From positions 124,001 to 188,000 of the forward strand of contig NZ_JBHMFS010000005.1 in the NCBI RefSeq assembly GCF_051433165.1: DNA of 64,000 bases, read 5' to 3'. Within the stretch, counting starts at the first letter, position 1. The number at the start of each line of letters is the position of its first letter. The notes beneath the pieces were generated by a model. That model had not been told where the DNA came from. It was given only the letters and a program-made list of their open reading frames with translations, and did not search any database. Below are positions 38,469-46,592 of this stretch, in pieces. This stretch comes from Falsiroseomonas sp051433165. GTDB lineage: Bacteria > Pseudomonadota > Alphaproteobacteria > Acetobacterales > Acetobacteraceae. The position numbers were made by a program, and so were the translations under genes.

Positions 38469-39352
38469 TCCCGCCACGCGGCATGGACCATGCGATCCAC
38501 CCCTACAGCGCGCAGCCCATCCGGCCGGATTTCCGCTGGCCTGGCGGGGGTCGCGTTGCGGTGTATCTGCTGCTGCATCTGGAGCACACGGAACTTCAGC
38601 CGCCCGACGGCACGCATCGCGACCCGCGCTTTCGCGGCGCCTTCTTCAGCGGCAACCCGGACTGGACCACCTACACCCAGCGCGACTACGGCAACCGCAT
38701 CGGCGCCTGGCGCATCCTGGATCTGCTGGACCGCCTGCAACTGCCGGCCAGCGTCGCCGTCAACCTGATGGCCGCCCAGCGTCACCCGGAACTCGTCGCC
38801 GCCTATCGGGATCGCGGGTTCGAGCCGGTGGCGCATGGCCTCTCCGCCAGCCGCATGACCACGAGCCGGATGACCGAGGCGGAGGAGGCCGCGCAGATCA
38901 TGCAGGTCCGTGATGGCCTGACGAAACTGTGGCCCGGCGCCACCGGCTGGCTGGGCCAGGACCATGGCGCAACGCCGCATACCACGCGCCTTCTGGTAGA
39001 AGCGGGCTTCGGCTACGGCCTGGACTGGGCCAATGACGAGGCGCCCTACCTGCACAATTGCGGCCTGCTCGCCCTGCCGCCGCCCGGAGAATGGGACGAT
39101 GTGCAGACCCTCTGGCTGCGCCGCGTTCCCGCGCCAAGTTGGCCGGCTCTGGTGGCGGAGGCGCTGGACCGGCTGCTGGCGGAACCCCGCGGCGGGCGGG
39201 TGCTGGGCCTCGGCATTCACCCCTGGATGCTCGGAGCGCCGCACCGCATCCGCTACCTGGCCGAGGCCCTCGACGATATCGCCCGCCGCACCGACCTGCA
39301 CATCGCGACCGCCGGCGCCCTGGCCTCGGAGGCCCGCGCCGCGCTCAGATGA
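38465..39352 (+). CDS. Polysaccharide deacetylase/allantoinase-like hydrolase 2
   Basis: A 295-residue homolog of the gene just upstream. Shared blocks are HLEHTEL, QRDYGNRIGAWRIL, VAHGLSASRMTTSRM and IHPWMLGAPHRIRYL. It differs in the segment that carries the substrate site: AGFGYGLDWANDEAPYLHN replaces SYLCDFYHDDQPTP, and RM replaces the His-containing RYHW. It may have a different substrate or form a heteromer with its partner. The start overlaps the previous stop (ATGA). It ends the three-gene operon and overlaps the end of a convergent small gene by 8 bp. Confidence 0.83.
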   Translation: MIPPRGMDHAIHPYSAQPIRPDFRWPGGGRVAVYLLLHLEHTELQPPDGTHRDPRFRGAFFSGNPDWTTYTQRDYGNRIGAWRILDLLDRLQLPASVAVNLMAAQRHPELVAAYRDRGFEPVAHGLSASRMTTSRMTEAEEAAQIMQVRDGLTKLWPGATGWLGQDHGATPHTTRLLVEAGFGYGLDWANDEAPYLHNCGLLALPPPGEWDDVQTLWLRRVPAPSWPALVAEALDRLLAEPRGGRVLGLGIHPWMLGAPHRIRYLAEALDDIARRTDLHIATAGALASEARAALR

Positions 39353-39644
39353 ACTGCCCGCGCAGGAAGCCCAGCGCGGGCAGGGGGCTCCAGGCCTTGG
39401 GCAGGTCGGCGCGGCGAATCGGCGCCACGGAATAGTGCGGCACCGGCTGTTTCGATCGCCGCAGGAAATCCTCGTAGGCCGAGACCTGCTGCGCCCGCCA
39501 GGCCCGATCCTCCAGTGCCGCCATGCGGTTGCGATAGACATTGGCCACGCGTGACTTCCGCCCGGCGGTGGCAATCACCGCCCAGAGCGTGTCGTCGTCC
39601 CGGGCACCGGCGGAGCCGGCACCGAGAGGGGTGAGGTGCTGCAC
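39345..39644 (-). CDS. Hypothetical 99-residue protein
   Basis: An open frame with a GTG start and no family that I recognise. The sequence is soluble and basic, with several Arg and Trp: AVIATAGRKSRVANVYRNRM, AWRAQQVSAYEDFLRR and ALGFLRGQFI are noteworthy segments. The ribosome binding site is weak. Its third-position G+C pattern looks coding and it fills a gap between two genes, overlapping the convergent deacetylase-like gene by 8 bp. Confidence in the start is low. Confidence 0.55.
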   Translation of the reverse strand: MQHLTPLGAGSAGARDDDTLWAVIATAGRKSRVANVYRNRMAALEDRAWRAQQVSAYEDFLRRSKQPVPHYSVAPIRRADLPKAWSPLPALGFLRGQFI

Positions 39645-39763
39645 GGCCTTCAGAATCGCAAACCCGACGCGGGCGGGTCAAGCGCCACCTGTGTCACCGT
39701 CCCGGGTCTTTGCGTCCATGCGGCTTCGTGGGATCAAACCTTCCAGCAAGGAGACGCATCGCC

Positions 39764-40393
39764 ATGATCGACCTCTACACCTGGAATACGCCGAACGGCC
39801 GCAAGATCTCGGTCGCGCTGGAGGAAACTGGGCTGCCCTATGCCGTCCATACGGTGAACATCTCGAAGGACGAGCAGTTCAAGCCGGATTTCCTCAAGAT
39901 TTCCCCGAACAACCGGATTCCCGCGATCATCGACCCGGATGGGCCGGATGGGCAGCCGATCAGCGTCTTCGAATCGGGTGCGATTCTGCTGTACCTGGCT
40001 GAGAAGACCGGAAAATTCATGCCGCAGGATGCGCGCGGCAAGGTGGCGGTGCTGGAATGGCTGATGTGGCAGATGGGCGGCTTCGGCCCCATGCCCGGCC
40101 AGGTGCACCACTTCCTGATGCAGCCGGAAGGCCCGGCGCGGGACTACGGTTTTGCGCGCTACCACAAGGAGACCAAGCGCCTGTATGGCGTGCTGGACCG
40201 CCGCCTGGCCGGCCGGGACTTCGTGGCCACAGACGGCGAGCCGAGCATCGCCGATTTCGCCATCCTCGGCTGGGCCTGGCGGCATGAGCGCCATGAGGTG
40301 CCCTTCGACGACCTAGCCAACGTGGCCGCCTGGTACGCTCGCATGATGGCCCGCCCCGCCACCCAGCGCGGCTTCGAGGTGGCGCTTTCCTGA
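39764..40393 (+). CDS. yfcG: Nu-class glutathione S-transferase, YfcG-like
   Basis: A 209-residue glutathione-dependent oxidoreductase. The start IDLYTWNTPNGRKISVALEE and the block ISPNNRIPAIIDPD, then SVFESGAILLYLAEKTG and WQMGGFGPMPGQVHHF, follow E. coli YfcG closely. YfcG is a Nu-class enzyme that binds glutathione and reduces disulfides and organic peroxides, with Thr/Asn replacing the usual Tyr or Ser/Cys. AAGGAGA lies 11 nt before ATG 39764. It precedes the tRNA gene by 91 bp. The gene is monocistronic as far as can be seen. Confidence 0.87.
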   Translation: MIDLYTWNTPNGRKISVALEETGLPYAVHTVNISKDEQFKPDFLKISPNNRIPAIIDPDGPDGQPISVFESGAILLYLAEKTGKFMPQDARGKVAVLEWLMWQMGGFGPMPGQVHHFLMQPEGPARDYGFARYHKETKRLYGVLDRRLAGRDFVATDGEPSIADFAILGWAWRHERHEVPFDDLANVAAWYARMMARPATQRGFEVALS

Positions 40394-40484
40394 GCTTGCA
40401 AGAACGGCGCGGGCAGGCGCTTGCCCGCCCGGGTCCGGCCCGCTATGAGACGCGCTGCATACGTCGTGCAACTTCACACCCTGA

Positions 40485-40576
40485 GGAGGGGTGGCCGAGT
40501 GGCTGAAGGCGACGGTTTGCTAAACCGTTATAGGGGTAAAACCCTATCGAGGGTTCGAATCCCTTCCCCTCCTCCA
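40485..40576 (+). tRNA. tRNA-Ser (anticodon GCT)
   Basis: Full cloverleaf: acceptor GGAGGGG (40485-40491) with CCCCTCC (40566-40572), anticodon stem ACGGT/ACCGT with loop TTGCTAA (anticodon GCT at 40519-40521), a long variable arm ATAGGG/CCCTAT as expected for class II Ser tRNAs, and T arm around GGGTTCGAATCCC. CCA is encoded at 40574-40576. The discriminator base read at 40573 is T, where bacterial Ser tRNAs usually have G. It decodes AGC and AGU. glpD starts 37 bp downstream. Confidence 0.96.
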
Positions 40577-40613
40577 GTTCCCGCGCGGCCCATTCGGGCG
40601 ACATGACCAGGAC

Positions 40614-42080
40614 ATGACACACGACTTCGACCTGCTGGTGATCGGTGGGGGCATCAATGGCGCCGGCATCGCGCGGGATGCGGCAGGGCGGGGGCTTTCC
40701 ACCTGCCTGGTGGAACGCGGCGACCTCGCCAGCGGAACCTCCTCCAACTCCTCCAAGCTGGTGCATGGTGGCCTGCGCTACCTGGAGCATTACGAATTCC
40801 GCCTGGTGCGGGAAGCGCTGGCGGAGCGCGAGGTGCTGCTGCGAATCGCCCCCCACATCGTCTGGCCGATGCGCTTCGTGCTGCCGCACCGGGCCGAGAT
40901 GCGGCCGCGCTGGCTGATCCGCGCCGGGCTGTTCCTGTATGACCATCTGGCGCGGCGGGTCAGCCTGCCGGGGGCCGAAAGCCTGGATTTCCGGAAGCAC
41001 CCCTTTGGCGCGCCGCTGTCGCCCGGCATCGCCAAGGGCTTCGCCTATTCGGACTGCTGGGTGGAGGACAGCCGCCTGGTGGTGCTGAACGCCAAGGACG
41101 CCGCCCGCCGCGGCGCCACCATCCGCACCCGCACCGCCTTCGCGGATGCGACGCGGGATGCCGCGGGCTGGACCGTTCGACTGCGCCGCGCGGACTGGGC
41201 GGAGGAAACCCTGCGCTGCAAGGCGCTGGTCAATGCCGCCGGCCCTTGGGTGCTCTCGGCGCAGGACCAGACCCATGCGGCCCGCGCCGGCAGCGTCCGC
41301 CTGATCCGCGGCAGCCATATCGTGCTGCCCGCGCTGTATGAGGGCGACCAGGCCTATATTCTGCAGAACGACGATCGCCGCGTGGTCTTCGTCATCCCCT
41401 ACCAGGGCAGGTTTTCTCTCGTTGGCACCACCGACGTGCCGCATGAGGGGGATGCCGCCACCGCCCACTGCACGCCGGAGGAAGCCGAATATCTCTGCGC
41501 CGCCGTCAGCCGCCAGTTCAAGCGGCCGGTGACGCCGGATGAGATCGTCTGGTCCTATTCCGGCGTGCGGCCGCTGTATGATGACGGCACGGATGATCCC
41601 TCCGCCATCACGCGGGATTATGTGCTGAAGCTGGACACCGAGGCGGCGCCGCTGCTCAGCATCTATGGCGGCAAGATCACCACCTATCGCCGCCTGGCGG
41701 AGGAAGCGGTGGAAAAGATCGGCAAGGCGCTCGGCCGGCCCGCGCCAGCCTGGACCGGCGGCGCGGCGCTGCCCGGCGGCGATTTCGGCGGCCGTGACCT
41801 CGCGGGGTACGAGGCCGAAATCGCCACCCGCTTCCCCTGGCTAACGCCCGCGCTGCGCGCCCGGCTGGTGCGCGCCTATGGCAGCGAAGTGCCGGCGCTA
41901 CTGGGCAATGCCACGTCGATGGCGGATCTCGGCCGGGATTTCGGCGCCGGGCTGACGCAGCGGGAAATCGACTGGCTGGTGCGGGAGGAATGGGCGCGTA
42001 CGGCGGAGGACATCCTGTGGCGCCGCTCCCGCCTCGGCCTGCACATGAGCCAGGCGGAACGGGACGCGGTGACTATTTGA
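40614..42080 (+). CDS. glpD: Glycerol-3-phosphate dehydrogenase (FAD)
   Basis: GlpD oxidises sn-glycerol 3-phosphate to dihydroxyacetone phosphate and passes electrons to quinone at the inner membrane. The 488-residue protein has the FAD dinucleotide motif LVIGGGINGAGIARDAAGRG, then SSKLVHGGLRYLEHYEFRLV, GRFSLVGTTDVPHEGD and YSGVRPLYDDG. The C-terminal helical cap ends near LHMSQAERDAVTI. Length is close to the usual 500. No glpK or glpF is nearby. ATG 40614 lies 37 bp after the tRNA, so it may share the tRNA promoter or have one inside that gap. It ends overlapping the zinc-finger gene convergently. Confidence 0.94.
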   Translation: MTHDFDLLVIGGGINGAGIARDAAGRGLSTCLVERGDLASGTSSNSSKLVHGGLRYLEHYEFRLVREALAEREVLLRIAPHIVWPMRFVLPHRAEMRPRWLIRAGLFLYDHLARRVSLPGAESLDFRKHPFGAPLSPGIAKGFAYSDCWVEDSRLVVLNAKDAARRGATIRTRTAFADATRDAAGWTVRLRRADWAEETLRCKALVNAAGPWVLSAQDQTHAARAGSVRLIRGSHIVLPALYEGDQAYILQNDDRRVVFVIPYQGRFSLVGTTDVPHEGDAATAHCTPEEAEYLCAAVSRQFKRPVTPDEIVWSYSGVRPLYDDGTDDPSAITRDYVLKLDTEAAPLLSIYGGKITTYRRLAEEAVEKIGKALGRPAPAWTGGAALPGGDFGGRDLAGYEAEIATRFPWLTPALRARLVRAYGSEVPALLGNATSMADLGRDFGAGLTQREIDWLVREEWARTAEDILWRRSRLGLHMSQAERDAVTI

Positions 42081-42336
42081 GCTGGCTGTCCTTGCTGCCG
42101 CGGCGGTTGATGCCGAAGGCGGCGGGGCGCCGGTCCCGGGCGGATTGGCAGGCGACGCAGGTCCGAACGCCCGGCAGGGCGGCGCGACGTGCCTCCGGAA
42201 TCTCCTCACCGCATTCCACGCAGTGGATTTCGCCGCTGCCGGCGGTCAGCCGCGCGCGGGCGCGCAGGATGCCCTCGCGCACCGTGTCGTCGATCTGATC
42301 CTGCACCGCGCCATCCGGCGCCCAGCCGCTTGCCAT
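42073..42336 (-). CDS. DksA/TraR-type zinc-finger protein
   Basis: An 87-residue protein with a C4 zinc finger of the DksA/TraR family, HCVECGEEIPEARRAALPG then VRTCVACQ. Unlike full-length DksA it lacks the long N-terminal coiled coil, so it resembles TraR and the short YbiI-like forms that bind the RNA polymerase secondary channel or have lost this role. ATG 42336 begins MASGWAPDGAVQDQIDD; the in-frame start further upstream at 42390 is less likely. It overlaps the end of glpD on the other strand by 8 bp. Confidence 0.88.
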   Translation of the reverse strand: MASGWAPDGAVQDQIDDTVREGILRARARLTAGSGEIHCVECGEEIPEARRAALPGVRTCVACQSARDRRPAAFGINRRGSKDSQLK

Positions 42337-42393
42337 CGTCCTCGTCCCATATCCAGCCCCTTTAACTGGGCAGGGCGGGCCGGGTTTCAAAGG

Positions 42394-43290
42394 TCAGGCC
42401 GCCTGTTCCAGCACCCGCGCGAGGCTGGCCGACAGCGCCTCCGCCGCCGCCGGCAAGCGGCGGCCGCGGCGGGCCAGCAGGGCGATGCGGCTGCCGTTCA
42501 GCAGCGGGTCGGTCAGCGGAATCGCCTTCACCCTGCCCTGCTCCACCTGCAGCGCCAGCACGCGCGGCACCATCACCGCCACACCCTTGCCATCCGCTAC
42601 GAATCCCGCTGCGACATGCGCCGAATTGGTCTCCAGCACCGGGCGGATCGGCACTCGCGCGGCGCGGCAGGCGGTATCGAACAGCGCCCGTGAACTGCCG
42701 AGGTGGGAGGGGGCGACCAGCGGCATGCCGACCAGATCCGCCAATGTCAGCGTGGTGGCGCCGGCCAGCTTGTGGTGCGGCGCCAGCATCACCGCCAGCG
42801 GCTCCGCCGCCGAGGCCAGCACCTCCACCTCCGGATCGGCGGGCGGGTTGAAGGCAATTCCGAGATGGCAGGTACGCTCCTGCAACCCCGCCAGGATCGC
42901 CCCCGACCCGACCACGGCGATGTCCAGCGTCACGGCGGGGTAGGCGCTGCGGAAGCTGGCGAGCGCATCGGCCAGGCCGCAGGCGGCGAAGCTCTCCACC
43001 AGGCGCAGCACCACATGGCCGCGCCGCACGCCGCGCAGTGCATCGAGGTCGGCGCGCAGGCGCTCCGTCAACTGCGTCGCCTCTCGCCCATGATGCAGCA
43101 GGATTTCGCCGGCCGGGGTCAGCGCCACGCCGCGCGCGCCGCGTTCCAGAAGCTGCACGCCCAGATCTTCCTCAAGCTGCTGGATGCGGCGGCTGATCGC
43201 GGATTGCGCCAGGCGCAGCCGCTGCGCCGCCTCCCGCATCGAGCCGGCCTGGGCGACGGCGAGGAAGCAGCGCAGGCCGGGTGGCAGCAT
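42394..43290 (-). CDS. LysR-family transcriptional regulator
   Basis: A 298-residue LysR protein. The N-terminal winged helix is at residues 5-62 (FLAVAQAGSMREAAQRL, AQSAISRRIQQLEEDLG, LLERGARGVALTPAG). The remainder is the two-lobe effector domain (HVVLRLVESFAACGLADAL, LAVMLAPHHKLA, VADGKGVAVMVPRV). It diverges from the class III aminotransferase with a 154-bp shared regulatory region, which makes that gene the likely target. ATG 43290 fits the GGAG signal; an ATG at 43323 is possible. Effector unknown. Confidence 0.9.
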   Translation of the reverse strand: MLPPGLRCFLAVAQAGSMREAAQRLRLAQSAISRRIQQLEEDLGVQLLERGARGVALTPAGEILLHHGREATQLTERLRADLDALRGVRRGHVVLRLVESFAACGLADALASFRSAYPAVTLDIAVVGSGAILAGLQERTCHLGIAFNPPADPEVEVLASAAEPLAVMLAPHHKLAGATTLTLADLVGMPLVAPSHLGSSRALFDTACRAARVPIRPVLETNSAHVAAGFVADGKGVAVMVPRVLALQVEQGRVKAIPLTDPLLNGSRIALLARRGRRLPAAAEALSASLARVLEQAA

Positions 43291-43444
43291 GAGGGAGGCT
43301 CCGTTGCGATGCCCCTGCGGCATCGTGCCGCGACATTCTTTCCGCCTGCGGCATCGCCGTCAATGCTGGGATGCAAGCGGTGTTCGGCTTGGCGACCTCC
43401 GCCTTGCAGGTCTAGCCTCGGCGGCAGGATGGGGGAGGGCGTGG

Positions 43445-44755
43445 ATGTCCGTTCGCAATGCCATGATCGAGGATGCGCTGGTGGAGGCGCGGGAGGGCTA
43501 TGCCGCCCGCCGCCCCGCCAGCGCCGCGCGCCATGCCGAAGCCGCGGAGGTGATGCCGGGCGGCAATACCCGCAGCGTGCTGTTCCACGGCCCCTTCCCC
43601 TTCACGGCGGAAAGCGGAGAGGGCTGCCGCGTCCGCGATCTCGACGGCCACGCCTATGTCAGCATGATCGGCGAATACACCGCCGGGCTGTTCGGTCATT
43701 CCCACCCGGCCATCCGCGCCGCCGTGCTGCGGGCGCTGGATACCGGCGTGAACCTGACCGCGCACAACCCGTTCGAAAACCGCTTCGCCCATCTGGTGCG
43801 GGACCGCTTCCCGTCGCTGGAAATGCTGCGCTTCACCAATTCGGGGACGGAGGCCAATCTGCTGGCGCTGGCCTGCGCGACGATCTCGACAGGCCGCAGC
43901 ACCATCCTTGGCTTTCGCGGCGGCTACCATGGCGGGCTAATGACTTTTGGGCTCGGCGCCAACCCGATCAACGTGCCGCATCGCGTGGTGCTGGCCGGCT
44001 ACAACGACCTGGCGGAAGCGGCCGCCCTGGCGCGCGAACACGCCGGCGACCTGGCCGCGATCATCCTGGAGCCGATGCTGGGCGGCGGCGGCTGCATCGC
44101 GGCGGAGGATGATTTCCTGCGTGGCCTACGCGCGCTGGCGGATGAGACGGGCGCCGTGCTGATCTTCGACGAGGTGATGACCAGCCGCCTCGCCCCCGGC
44201 GGCTTGCAGGAGCTTACCGGCGTGACGCCGGATCTGACGACGCTCGGGAAGTATGTCGGCGGTGGCATGTCCTTCGGCGCCTTCGGCGGGCGGGAGTCGC
44301 TGATGGCGATCTTTGACCCGCGGCGGCCGGATGCCGTGCCGCATGCCGGCACCTTCAACAACAACACGCTGACCATGTCCGCCGGCATCGCCGCGCTGTC
44401 CGAAATCTACACGCCCGACATCGCGCGAAGCCACAATGCCCGCGGCGATGCGCTGCGCGCGGCGTTGCAGGCGGCCGCCGGCGACCTGCCGATCTGTGTC
44501 ACCGGCCGCGGCAGCATGATGGCCTTCCACTTCATGCCGACGCCGCCGCGCAATGCGGAGGACGCGGCGCGTGGTAACCAGGCGCTGAAGGAGTTGCTGT
44601 TCCTCGATCTGCTGGATCGCGGTTACTACATCGCGCGGCGCGGCATGGTGGCGCTGTCGCTGATGGTGGGCGCCGAGGAACGCGAAGGCTTCGTCGCCGC
44701 CTTCGCCGATTTCTGCGAGATCAGGGGCGCGCTGATCCGCGACGCGGTGGGATAG
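43445..44755 (+). CDS. Class III aminotransferase (glutamate-1-semialdehyde aminomutase-like)
   Basis: A 436-residue PLP enzyme of the class III family, related to HemL. The N-terminal block MPGGNTRSVLFHGPFP is typical of the GSA-like branch. The PLP Lys is in LTTLGKYVGGGMSFGAFGG, the Asp in LIFDEVMTSRLAPG, and the phosphate-contact block is TNSGTEANLLAL. It is not the housekeeping HemL, because catalytic detail and context differ and it is governed by the adjacent divergent LysR gene. It may transaminate an amino acid or amine in catabolism. GGGAGGG lies about 10 nt before ATG 43445. Confidence 0.87.
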   Translation: MSVRNAMIEDALVEAREGYAARRPASAARHAEAAEVMPGGNTRSVLFHGPFPFTAESGEGCRVRDLDGHAYVSMIGEYTAGLFGHSHPAIRAAVLRALDTGVNLTAHNPFENRFAHLVRDRFPSLEMLRFTNSGTEANLLALACATISTGRSTILGFRGGYHGGLMTFGLGANPINVPHRVVLAGYNDLAEAAALAREHAGDLAAIILEPMLGGGGCIAAEDDFLRGLRALADETGAVLIFDEVMTSRLAPGGLQELTGVTPDLTTLGKYVGGGMSFGAFGGRESLMAIFDPRRPDAVPHAGTFNNNTLTMSAGIAALSEIYTPDIARSHNARGDALRAALQAAAGDLPICVTGRGSMMAFHFMPTPPRNAEDAARGNQALKELLFLDLLDRGYYIARRGMVALSLMVGAEEREGFVAAFADFCEIRGALIRDAVG

Positions 44756-44765
44756 GGGGCGAAAG

Positions 44766-44852
44766 CCCCCACCCCGACCCTCCCCCGCAAGCGCGGGGCA
44801 GGGCTTGAGAGTTTCTCCCTCCCCCGCTTGCGGGGGAGGGTCGGGGTGGGGG
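44766..44852. repeat. 28-bp perfect inverted repeat, dispersed-type palindrome
   Basis: The 115-bp gap between two convergent genes is almost filled by a perfect inverted repeat of 28 bp, 44766-44793 (CCCCCACCCCGACCCTCCCC...) and 44825-44852, with a 31-nt spacer. Each arm can also fold locally, for example CCCTCCCCCGC/GCGGGGGAGGG in the right half. The sequence resembles the widespread alphaproteobacterial CCCTCCCCCGC element. It could end transcription from both genes. Confidence 0.8.
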
Positions 44853-44870
44853 TCTGGTGCCCCCAGACCC

Positions 44871-45473
44871 TCACACCTTCACAGGCGTCCCGTACTGGCC
44901 GACATGCGCGAAATCGGAAATCGGCTTCCGCACCCGCGGCGCCACCTCCCGCTCCGCCAGCTTCTCCGGCAGCAGGGACGGCGCGCCGGTCACGCCGAAC
45001 GCGATCGCCACCACCGGCTCATGCCCGTCCGGCACGCCAAGCTCGCCCCGCGCCCGCTCCACGTCGAAGCCGCGCATCTGGTGGCTGCCGAGGCCCAGCT
45101 CCACCGCTTGCAACGCCATCTGCGCCACGGCCTGGCCGAGGTCGTACATCGCCACCGCATTGGGCGTGCCATTGGCGGCGAAGGTGGTGCGGTGGAAACA
45201 GACCATCAGCAGCCCCGCCTGCGGCGCCCAGGCCTGGTTGTTCACGCTGAGCAGCCCGGCCAACTTGGCGAAGGCTTCTGGCTCGGCGTCCTTGCGGGCG
45301 GTGATGAAGACCCAGGGCTGCTCGTTGAAGCAGGACGCGGCCCAGCGCGCAGCTTCCAGCAGGCTGGCTTCCTGTTCTGCGGTCACCGGCGCGCCGGTGA
45401 AGGCGCGCGGGCTCCAGCGCGCCTGCATCAGGGCGTTGATCGGGTGGGCGACGGGGGCGGTACGGTCGGTCAC
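44871..45473 (-). CDS. Nitroreductase-family protein
   Basis: A 200-residue FMN-dependent nitroreductase-family enzyme. The FMN-binding start is RWSPRAFTGAPV, followed by LLEAARWAASCFNEQPWVFI, DLGQAVAQMALQAVELGLGSH and VVAIAFGVTGAPSLLPEKL, matching the short group that includes malonic semialdehyde and nitroaromatic reductases. It begins with GTG 45473. The gene ends at the 28-bp inverted repeat. It is separated from the upstream Bug-type gene by 17 bp on the same strand, so they are probably one transcript. Reaction and substrate are not predicted. Confidence 0.84.
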   Translation of the reverse strand: MTDRTAPVAHPINALMQARWSPRAFTGAPVTAEQEASLLEAARWAASCFNEQPWVFITARKDAEPEAFAKLAGLLSVNNQAWAPQAGLLMVCFHRTTFAANGTPNAVAMYDLGQAVAQMALQAVELGLGSHQMRGFDVERARGELGVPDGHEPVVAIAFGVTGAPSLLPEKLAEREVAPRVRKPISDFAHVGQYGTPVKV

Positions 45474-45490
45474 GCGGCGGGTAATCCTTG

Positions 45491-46483
45491 TTACTGTCGT
45501 TCCATATTGGTGCGCTCGACCACCTCGGCCCAGCGCGCCATCTCGGCATGCACGGTGGCGCGCGTCTCGGCGGGCGTGCCGGGCGCGCGCGGCGTCAGGC
45601 CCAGCGCACCGAGCCGTGCCTGCAGCTCCGCATTGCCATGCATCGCCTGTGCCACGTCCGTGATGCGCCGCACAACGGCGGGCGGCGCATTGGCCGGCGT
45701 GCCGATGGCGTACCAGGTGACGATGTCGAAGCCAGTTTGGCCGAGCGCCTCTGCCACCGTCGGCACCTCCGGCAGCAGCGGAGATCTCTGGCCGGAGGTA
45801 ATGGCCAACGCCCGCACCTCCCCGCCGCGGATCTGGCCGAGCACGGCGGAGGCGGTCTCGGCTACCACCTGCACCTCGTTGTTGCGCAGCGCGATGATGG
45901 CCGCCGGCGTGCCGCGATAGGGCACATGGGTCATGCGGAATCCACCGGCGCTCTGCACCGCCTCGGCCACGAAATGCTGCGTGCTGCCGACGCCGACGGT
46001 GGCGAAGTTGATGGCATCCGGCCGCGCCTTGGCCTGCGCCACCAATTCCGCCATGTCCTTCGGGCCGTTCGGCCCGGCCAGGATCACCAGGCCGGTGGTG
46101 GCCACCATTGCCACCGGGTCGATATCGGCGCGCGGGTCATAGGGCAGGGTGCGATACAGCGCGGCGGACACCGCAAAACCGTTGTTCAGCAGCATCAGCG
46201 TGTGGCCATCATTGGCGCGGGCCAGCGTGTTGGCGGCCAGCGTGCCGCCGGCGCCGGGGCGATTCTCCACCACAACCGGCTGGCCCCAGGCGGCGGACAT
46301 GGCCGGCGCCAGCAGGCGCGCCACGATATCCGTGGTGCCACCGGCGCCGAAGCCCTGGATGAAGCGCACCGGCCGGTCCGGCCAGGCCGCCTGGGCGCGG
46401 GCCGCCATCGGCAGCAGCAATGCCGGCAAGGCGAGGGCGGTGCGGCGGCCGATGCTTGGCGGTGTTTCCCGGGTCATGGACAT
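45491..46483 (-). CDS. Bug-type tripartite tricarboxylate transporter binding protein
   Basis: A 330-residue periplasmic protein of the Bug/TctC family. A twin-Arg-like signal (IGRRTALALPALLLP... ARA) leads to the mature start WPDRPVRFIQGFGAGGTTDI. Family blocks are VVVENRPGAGGTLAAN, ATVGVGSTQHFVAE and GQRSPLLPEVPTVAEAL. Such proteins bind carboxylic acids or related metabolites. No TctA/TctB membrane genes are nearby, so it is an orphan, as is common for this expanded family. It diverges from the NTF2-like gene. Confidence 0.88.
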   Translation of the reverse strand: MSMTRETPPSIGRRTALALPALLLPMAARAQAAWPDRPVRFIQGFGAGGTTDIVARLLAPAMSAAWGQPVVVENRPGAGGTLAANTLARANDGHTLMLLNNGFAVSAALYRTLPYDPRADIDPVAMVATTGLVILAGPNGPKDMAELVAQAKARPDAINFATVGVGSTQHFVAEAVQSAGGFRMTHVPYRGTPAAIIALRNNEVQVVAETASAVLGQIRGGEVRALAITSGQRSPLLPEVPTVAEALGQTGFDIVTWYAIGTPANAPPAVVRRITDVAQAMHGNAELQARLGALGLTPRAPGTPAETRATVHAEMARWAEVVERTNMERQ

Positions 46484-46497
46484 TTTCCCTGTGCTGT

Positions 46498-46520
46498 TGC
46501 AATCGACATCGATGCAATCG
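46498..46520. promoter_or_regulatory. Direct repeat in a divergent promoter region
   Basis: TGCAATCG occurs at 46498-46505 and again at 46513-46520, 15 bp apart, between the divergent starts of the Bug-type and NTF2-like genes. The segment ATCGACATCGATGCAATCG is also partly palindromic and A+T-richer than its surroundings. A regulator operator is plausible but unproven; no regulator gene adjoins it. Confidence 0.35.
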
Positions 46521-46592
46521 TTTGTTGCTCATCCCATTACGGCAGCGTCGCCCCCCGTCAAGCCCAAAGCCGCCGCGCCCGAGGAACACGCC

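Noticed and set aside
40485..40614. Integration site of a genomic island at the tRNA gene
   Set aside because: No integrase, no duplicated tRNA 3' end and no foreign composition are seen on either side.
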